35,588 nt of DNA, taken from positions 1-35,588 of the forward strand of contig DAIPWT010000061.1 of NCBI GenBank assembly GCA_036783645.1, in the 5' to 3' direction. Shown in pieces: positions 30,569 through 35,588 of the stretch. The position numbers and the translations under genes are program-made. Numbering within the stretch: position 1 is the first letter of the stretch; the number at the start of each line of letters is the position of its first letter. The notes beneath the pieces were generated by a model, which worked only from the letters and a program-made list of their open reading frames with translations, did not search any database and was not told the DNA's origin. Origin of the DNA: UBA4732 sp002404095 (GTDB lineage: Bacteria; Planctomycetota; Planctomycetia; Gemmatales; Gemmataceae).

Positions 30569-32026
30569 ATGTACCATTCGCACGCCTTACGGCTGTCCGC
30601 CTTCTGCCTTGTGGCAGGCGCGGCGCTCGTCTGTTACTTCGCCTCATTGGGGCCGGCGGAGTCTCCGGCAAAGACCTCGTCGGAGCGGTCGCTGTATGAC
30701 GCCGATCCTGAACACCTATGGAACCGGCTGCACGAGGCAATGTTCGTCCGCGTCGGTCCGGACGGCCGCGCCTACGGGCAGGATCGCCTGGAGCCCCTTT
30801 TGTGGGCGGGATCCAAGCACCTGCTCGAAGAGCATTCAAACAAGCGGGCGGTCGCCGTGCTAGAGGAGTTCCTGAAGAATCGGGGGGAGAGGCTGATCGA
30901 AGACCCGGTGAAGCGGGCGGTACTCCAGCGCGACCTCTGGCTGGTCTTCAATTGGCTGGAAGGCGGCCGCGCCAACTTCGCCGAACCGGGCCTTACGCCG
31001 GAAGAAGTGGATGCGGCGCGGGACCGGCTCCGCCGTCCGCTGGCAGCCGTCATCGGCCGGTTGGCCCTCGCCCCGGATCGGATCGAGAAGCTGCCGGACA
31101 ACTACGCGGCTGCCGTCGCCTCGGGCGAATTCCCCAAGCAGTTCGATCCAGAGCATCCGGGCAAACCGTTTTTACCTGTTGACTTGTTCAAGGCTGACGG
31201 CCCGTGGGTGTGCGTGGGCCGACCGGACGGTCCCGTCGCGCCCGAACATCTGCGCGACACCGGGACCAGTGTGTTTACGAACTCGGCCTTCCTACTCTTC
31301 CTCCGGCTGCCGGCGGGCCGCGCCGCCACGGTCGATTACCTCAAACGGTTGCGCTCTTTCGACCAGCCTTTGCGGGTCGAAGCGAAGGAAACTGGGAATG
31401 ATGCGGAGAAGTACCTCCCGAATCCGAAACTTCCACCGTTTCTTGTGGGCACTCAGGTGGCGTTGGTCCGCCGCGCGCTGCTGATCGCTTCTACGAACAC
31501 TCCCACCGCGACCGCCCTGACGGAGAGCATCCAGCTGCGCGTCTATCGCGAGGTTCCGGGGATGACAGTGCAGACGCTGAATGCCGCGCTGGCCGGCGGC
31601 ACCGAGGCCAACCGCCGCGCCCACTCATGGCAATCCTTTCAGGAGTTTCGTCTGAGTCGTTCCTTGCTGTTCGCGGACCGGGCGGGGGGGCTGCGCGCCG
31701 TCGGCCCCGATGAGGTCGATTTCCATAATCCCTTCTTCCGGTACTATCATGATGAGTTTGAAAACCGCAAGTCTGGCCCGACCGACCGGCCCTTTTTGGA
31801 GAGGAGTCAGAGCCCTGTCAAAGAAGACTGTTTCGCCTGCCACAGCCTGCCTGGCGTCTCCTCGTTCAACAGCTACTTCAATTTTCGCGGCAACCTGAAC
31901 GGCAACCCCGTTGCGCGCCCGTTCTCCTTAGCGGAGATGCCCGTTTCCGAGGTCGCTGGGGCGGCCGTGAAGTGGAAGGAGGGACGCCCGAACTGGACCG
32001 CGCTGCGAAAACTCCTGGCGGAGTAA
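30569..32026 (+). CDS. Exported hypothetical protein with a CxxCH heme motif
   Basis: This 485-residue protein starts with a signal peptide (LSAFCLVAGAALVCYFASL; the cysteine may also allow lipoprotein processing, but no clear lipobox is seen). It has a long unrecognised body and near the C-terminus C421-F-A-C424-H425, a single heme c attachment motif, within ERSQSPVKEDCFACHSLPG. A short tail after it (NSYFNFRGNLNG, then RPFSLAEMPV) shows no obvious distal methionine in a class I position. It may be a c-type cytochrome with a large sensor or catalytic domain. The GGAGAAAG ribosome site supports the ATG. It lies 184 bases upstream of the PSD1 cytochrome gene on the same strand; the two may work in the same periplasmic electron transfer, but this is inference. 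Confidence 0.75.
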   Translation: MYHSHALRLSAFCLVAGAALVCYFASLGPAESPAKTSSERSLYDADPEHLWNRLHEAMFVRVGPDGRAYGQDRLEPLLWAGSKHLLEEHSNKRAVAVLEEFLKNRGERLIEDPVKRAVLQRDLWLVFNWLEGGRANFAEPGLTPEEVDAARDRLRRPLAAVIGRLALAPDRIEKLPDNYAAAVASGEFPKQFDPEHPGKPFLPVDLFKADGPWVCVGRPDGPVAPEHLRDTGTSVFTNSAFLLFLRLPAGRAATVDYLKRLRSFDQPLRVEAKETGNDAEKYLPNPKLPPFLVGTQVALVRRALLIASTNTPTATALTESIQLRVYREVPGMTVQTLNAALAGGTEANRRAHSWQSFQEFRLSRSLLFADRAGGLRAVGPDEVDFHNPFFRYYHDEFENRKSGPTDRPFLERSQSPVKEDCFACHSLPGVSSFNSYFNFRGNLNGNPVARPFSLAEMPVSEVAGAAVKWKEGRPNWTALRKLLAE

Positions 32027-32210
32027 CTTACCGAAGCTGTAGGGTCTTCACCGACCAGAACAGCCACCCCAGCGGCCCCAGGATACATTAGAGGTATAAA
32101 TAGGCACATTGCCATTCTTCCACTTTTCCGTTGCCCACCGCCGCCGGACAAGCGTATGATTAAGCGTAATGCCCGCTCGCCTTCCCACCCGCCCGCCTTG
32201 AGGCGTCCTC

Positions 32211-35200
32211 ATGAACCCCGCCTCTCCTCGCGCTTTGACGTTGAACCTACTTGGCTGCATCTTCCTTGCGGTCGCCGTGCCCGTGCGCGCCGATTCGGCG
32301 GGCGACGAGTTTTTCGAGAAAAAAGTGCGGCCGCTGTTGGTCGAACGCTGCATCAAGTGTCACGGCGGCGACAAGACCCGCGGCAGCCTCAAGCTGACCT
32401 CGCGCGACGCTGTACTCCAGGGCGGCGATAAGGGGCCGGCGGCCGTGCTTGGTAAGCCGGACGACAGCCTTCTCGTCCAGCTGGTGCGCCGCACCGACAA
32501 AATGAAGATGCCGAAGGATAAGCAGCTTCCCGACCGCGAAATCGCCGTCCTTGCGCGCTGGGTCGAAATGGGTCTGCCCTACCCCGCCGCCGCGACTACA
32601 TTGGGGGTCGGCTTTCACATCACCGACGAGCAAAGGCGTTTCTGGGCGTTCGAGCCGGTCAACGTCCTGGCCGCGCCGCAGGTGAAGGACGCGAGCTGGC
32701 CGCGCTCCGATGTAGACCGTTACATTCTCGCGGCGTTAGAGGGCACGGGGTTGAAACCGGCCAAGCCCGCCGGCAAGCGAACCCTACTGCGTCGAGCGAC
32801 CTTCGATCTTATAGGACTGCCGCCGACGCCGGGCGAGACGGACGCCTTTCTCAAAGACGATTCGCCGACCGCGTTCGCTAAGGTTGTGGATCGGCTGCTG
32901 TCTTCGCCGGCTTATGGCGAGCGGTGGGGCCGCCACTGGCTCGATCTGGTTCGCTACACCGATTCGTTCGACGCCCGCCTTGGCGCCGGCGACGTGATGG
33001 ACTGCGGCGACGCCTGGCGCTACCGCGATTGGGTGATCGACGCCTTCAACCGCGATATGCCGTATAACCAGTTCGTCCGCGACCAGATCGCCGGCGACCT
33101 TGTGCCGGGTAAGGAAGGCTTCAACCGATCAGGGATTATCGCCACAAGTTTTCTCGCATTAGGCAACTGGGGCGGCGGCGACGCCGACAAGGATAAGCTG
33201 CTCACCGACATCGCCGACGATCAGGTGGACGTGACCAGTCGGACGTTCCTGGGCCTGACTGTCGCCTGCGCCCGCTGCCACGACCATAAGTTCGACCCGA
33301 TCTCTCAAGCCGACTACTACGCGCTCGGCGGTATCTTTTTCAGCACGCATATCTTGCCCGACGTCGGCCCCAAGACCAATGGCCCGCCGATGCTGCGCAT
33401 TCCACTTACTCCACCCGCCGAGTTGGCCAAGCGCGCCGAGCGACAGCAACGCCTCGCAGAGTTGGAAAAGCAACTCAAAACAAATCGAGAGAAAGCGTAT
33501 CAGGAATATGCGAAATCACAATTGCCCGAAACGGCGAAGTACCTGACGGCGGCTTGGGAATACCGGAATGCGTCCGCCGACTCCCCTGCCCTGCCCGTCA
33601 GCGATTTCGCGGCCGGCAAGAAGCTGCACGCCTACGCCCTCCGGCAATGGATCGACTACCTCGGCGGCGGCGATTACAAATTAATGACGAAGGCAGTGCG
33701 CGACGTAGCCGGCAAACCCGGCGTCCTTGGCTGGCGCGGCGAACCGGACTGCCCGAACGTGATAGCCAACAGCACCGATCAGGAAGTCGCTATCCAGACC
33801 TTCAAGCTACCGGCCAAGTCCGTTTCCGTACACCCGGGACCGAACAACGGCGTCGCGGTCGGCTGGCGCAGTCCGGTCAAGGGGACCGTATATGTCACGG
33901 GCGGAGTGACGGACGCCGACCCGGCCGGCGGCGACGGCATCGCTTGGATCATTGACCTCCGCAAAGGGGCAGGTTGCCGGGAATTGGCGACTGGCGACTT
34001 CCCCAACGGCGGCGCCCAGAAGTTCGATCAAGGCAAAAATGGGCAGCGGCTGACAGCGGTGGAAGTCGAGCCGGGCGACCGCATTGAGTTATTAGTCCTG
34101 CCTAAAGCGAACCATACTTGTGACACTACCACTGTGGACTTGACCATTGCTTTCGCGGACGGCACAAAGGCTTGGAACCTGGCCCGAGACGTGGTAAGCG
34201 ATCTGCACCAAAACGGCAAAGGCAACCCGCACGGCGACCGTTACGGCAACGCGGCCGTGTGGCACTTTTGGGACATGGCCGACAGCCGAAGGGCAATGAA
34301 GGCCGCCGACCCTGGTTTAGATGCCTGGGACAACGCCGTAGCCGGGACGGATCGCGGCGCTGTCGAGCAAGCGGCCCGCGAGTTTCAGAAGCATTTCACG
34401 CTGACCGACGCTCGTAGTCCCTTCTGGATCAAAAACGCCGACGATGAAAAAACTCTGCCTGCCGATGTGCGCGCGGGGCTAGCGCGTCTGGAGAGCGATT
34501 TTAATGCGTTAAAAAAGGTCCGTGAATCGCCCATAGAGTACGCCAACGGCGCCCAGGAGGGAGGCGTACCCGGCAGTCCGCACGCTGGCGTCCATGACGT
34601 GCATATCCACTTTCGCGGACGTTACGATCACCTGGGCGATATCGTGCCGCGGCGTTTCCCGGAAATCCTGACAGGGACGAACCAGAAGCCGATCACATCA
34701 GGCAGCGGCCGTCTGCAATTGGCGGAATGGCTGACGCGCGGCGACAATCCGCTGACGGCTCGCGTCATGGTCAACCGCATCTGGCAGCAGCATTTCGGCG
34801 AGGGCATCGTCAGTACGCCGAGCAACTTCGGCAAACTCGGCGGCCGACCAAGCAACCCCGAGCTTCTCGACTACCTGGCCGACCGATTCGTCAAGTCCGG
34901 CTGGTCGATAAAAGAGATGCACCGGCTCATTATGTTGTCGGCGACTTATCAACAATCGTGTGAGAATGATAGATCCAATATCGATCCGGAAAATCGTCTT
35001 CTCTACCGTATGAATCGCCGGCGCCTGGAAGCCGAGGGCGTCCGCGACAGCCTGCTCGCCGCGGCCGGCCGACTCGACCGGACAATGGGCGGCCCGTCGA
35101 TACGCGACTTCAACGCCCCGCGTCGCTCGGTCTATTTGACGACGATTCGCTCCGACCGCTCCGGCTTTGGCCCGCTGTTTGACGTGGCCGACTCCACCGC

Positions 35201-35492
35201 GCCCGTGGACAAACGCACGGTTTCGACGGTCGCGCCCCAGGCGCTGTTCTTAATGAACCACCCGTTCATTTTGGAGCAGACGAAAGCGCTGGCGAAGCGC
35301 ATCACCGACGGCGATAAGGACGACCTGGCGCGAATTCAGCGGGCGTACAATCTGCTGTACGGCCGGCCGGCGCTGGACGACGAGGTGAAGATCGGCCTCG
35401 ATTTTGTGAATCGAGGCGGTGGGGCGGAGAAGGCGTGGCAGGAGTATTGTCAGGTGCTGTTGTGTGCGAATGAGTTTATTTATGTGGACTGA
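32211..35492 (+). CDS. PSD1 / DUF1549-DUF1553 planctomycete cytochrome protein
   Basis: This 1093-residue exported protein has the standard planctomycete architecture. After a signal peptide comes PSCyt1 with C47-I-K-C50-H51 (ERCIKCHGGDKTRG, followed by KMPKDKQLPDREI). Then comes the DUF1549/PSCyt2 domain (WPRSDVDRYILAALE, FDLIGLPPTPGE, YGERWGRHWLDLVRYTDS) with a second motif C353-A-R-C356-H357 (CARCHDHKFDPI). An inserted region of about 420 residues follows, and finally DUF1553/PSD1 (RLQLAEWLTRGDNPLTARV, NRIWQQHFGEGIV, HRLIMLSATYQQS). Such proteins are very numerous in planctomycetes and usually stand beside DUF1501 sulfatase-like genes; none is seen before the window ends. Function is unproven. 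GAGG lies seven bases before the ATG. Confidence 0.95.
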   Translation: MNPASPRALTLNLLGCIFLAVAVPVRADSAGDEFFEKKVRPLLVERCIKCHGGDKTRGSLKLTSRDAVLQGGDKGPAAVLGKPDDSLLVQLVRRTDKMKMPKDKQLPDREIAVLARWVEMGLPYPAAATTLGVGFHITDEQRRFWAFEPVNVLAAPQVKDASWPRSDVDRYILAALEGTGLKPAKPAGKRTLLRRATFDLIGLPPTPGETDAFLKDDSPTAFAKVVDRLLSSPAYGERWGRHWLDLVRYTDSFDARLGAGDVMDCGDAWRYRDWVIDAFNRDMPYNQFVRDQIAGDLVPGKEGFNRSGIIATSFLALGNWGGGDADKDKLLTDIADDQVDVTSRTFLGLTVACARCHDHKFDPISQADYYALGGIFFSTHILPDVGPKTNGPPMLRIPLTPPAELAKRAERQQRLAELEKQLKTNREKAYQEYAKSQLPETAKYLTAAWEYRNASADSPALPVSDFAAGKKLHAYALRQWIDYLGGGDYKLMTKAVRDVAGKPGVLGWRGEPDCPNVIANSTDQEVAIQTFKLPAKSVSVHPGPNNGVAVGWRSPVKGTVYVTGGVTDADPAGGDGIAWIIDLRKGAGCRELATGDFPNGGAQKFDQGKNGQRLTAVEVEPGDRIELLVLPKANHTCDTTTVDLTIAFADGTKAWNLARDVVSDLHQNGKGNPHGDRYGNAAVWHFWDMADSRRAMKAADPGLDAWDNAVAGTDRGAVEQAAREFQKHFTLTDARSPFWIKNADDEKTLPADVRAGLARLESDFNALKKVRESPIEYANGAQEGGVPGSPHAGVHDVHIHFRGRYDHLGDIVPRRFPEILTGTNQKPITSGSGRLQLAEWLTRGDNPLTARVMVNRIWQQHFGEGIVSTPSNFGKLGGRPSNPELLDYLADRFVKSGWSIKEMHRLIMLSATYQQSCENDRSNIDPENRLLYRMNRRRLEAEGVRDSLLAAAGRLDRTMGGPSIRDFNAPRRSVYLTTIRSDRSGFGPLFDVADSTAPVDKRTVSTVAPQALFLMNHPFILEQTKALAKRITDGDKDDLARIQRAYNLLYGRPALDDEVKIGLDFVNRGGGAEKAWQEYCQVLLCANEFIYVD

Positions 35493-35550
35493 CGGCGGTA
35501 ATCGTTCCAGGGTGATTCCTCTGAGAGCCTGTGCGAAAAGGGCGGGGAGA

Positions 35551-35588
35551 CCCCACCCCTACCAAGGAACATCGCTGTAGGGGCGGGG
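35551..35588. repeat. GC-rich inverted repeat at the window end
   Basis: CCCCACCCCTAC (35551-35562) and GTAGGGGCGGGG (35577-35588) pair with one mismatch around 14 bases. GGCGGGG also occurs at 35541. It follows the PSD1 gene by about 60 bases, so it may be a terminator or another dispersed repeat. It is cut by the window edge. Confidence 0.5.

Noticed and set aside
1..35588. tRNA, rRNA, riboswitch or replication-origin sequences
   Set aside because: No cloverleaf, rRNA-like stretch, thiamine-box-like leader before thiO, or cluster of DnaA boxes was recognised by eye; short RNAs could still be missed.

Overview
The window looks like chromosome from a GC-rich planctomycete, most likely of the Gemmata group. 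This rests on gene content: a PSCyt1-DUF1549-DUF1553 cytochrome protein, a very large ThuA / PVC-type dehydrogenase / HEAT / heme c fusion, a DUF1559 prepilin-like protein with the H-x9-DG tail, an Mx-type putative zinc metallopeptidase, and several palindromic repeat families between genes. Lineage is inference; no rRNA or tRNA gene was found.

Layout. 1-2.0 kb: a Uma2 nuclease-fold gene (-) and a ThiO-like FAD oxidase (+). 2.1-6.9 kb: a (+) operon of two different dynamin-like GTPases and a CHAD protein. 6.9-7.7 kb: a HEPN gene directly coupled to a small gene whose pattern resembles BolA. 7.7-12.0 kb: the giant exported dehydrogenase/cytochrome (-). 12.0-19.2 kb is the accessory part: a 133-bp nested inverted-repeat element, a protein with a C-terminal HEPN-type R-x4-H motif, a single-chain Eco57I-like restriction-modification enzyme (with a 10-N assembly gap), and two tandem DUF104 antitoxin / PIN toxin modules. 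19.2-21.7 kb: a tight (-) run lipA-tmk-holB. 21.9-23.5 kb: a small cytochrome c and a two-subunit ThDP decarboxylase. 23.5-25.4 kb: archease-rtcB (-). 25.6-28.1 kb: DUF1559 protein and a polytopic membrane protein (+). 28.2-30.2 kb: zinc metallopeptidase (+) meeting a D-Ala-D-Ala-ligase-like ATP-grasp enzyme (-) tail to tail. 30.6-35.5 kb: a new-looking exported CxxCH protein, then the PSD1-type cytochrome protein.

The most unusual structure is at 17.5-19.3 kb. The last ~24 codons of holB, including its stop codon, are present three times: in the real gene, in front of the second toxin-antitoxin module, and behind that module's toxin. The in-frame reading (GTALVLEALLDA...stop) survives in all three. 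The copies preceding a TA module contain a -10-like hexamer (TAGAAT in holB, TATAAT in the copy); the third, with no module after it, does not. This suggests that the TA promoter sits inside the holB 3' end and was duplicated with the module, or that the holB end is a recombination or attachment target.

Other leads are the two-GTPase/CHAD operon, the HEPN/BolA-like pair, and the metallopeptidase/ATP-grasp pair. All functional statements come from reading motifs by eye; no database search was run.
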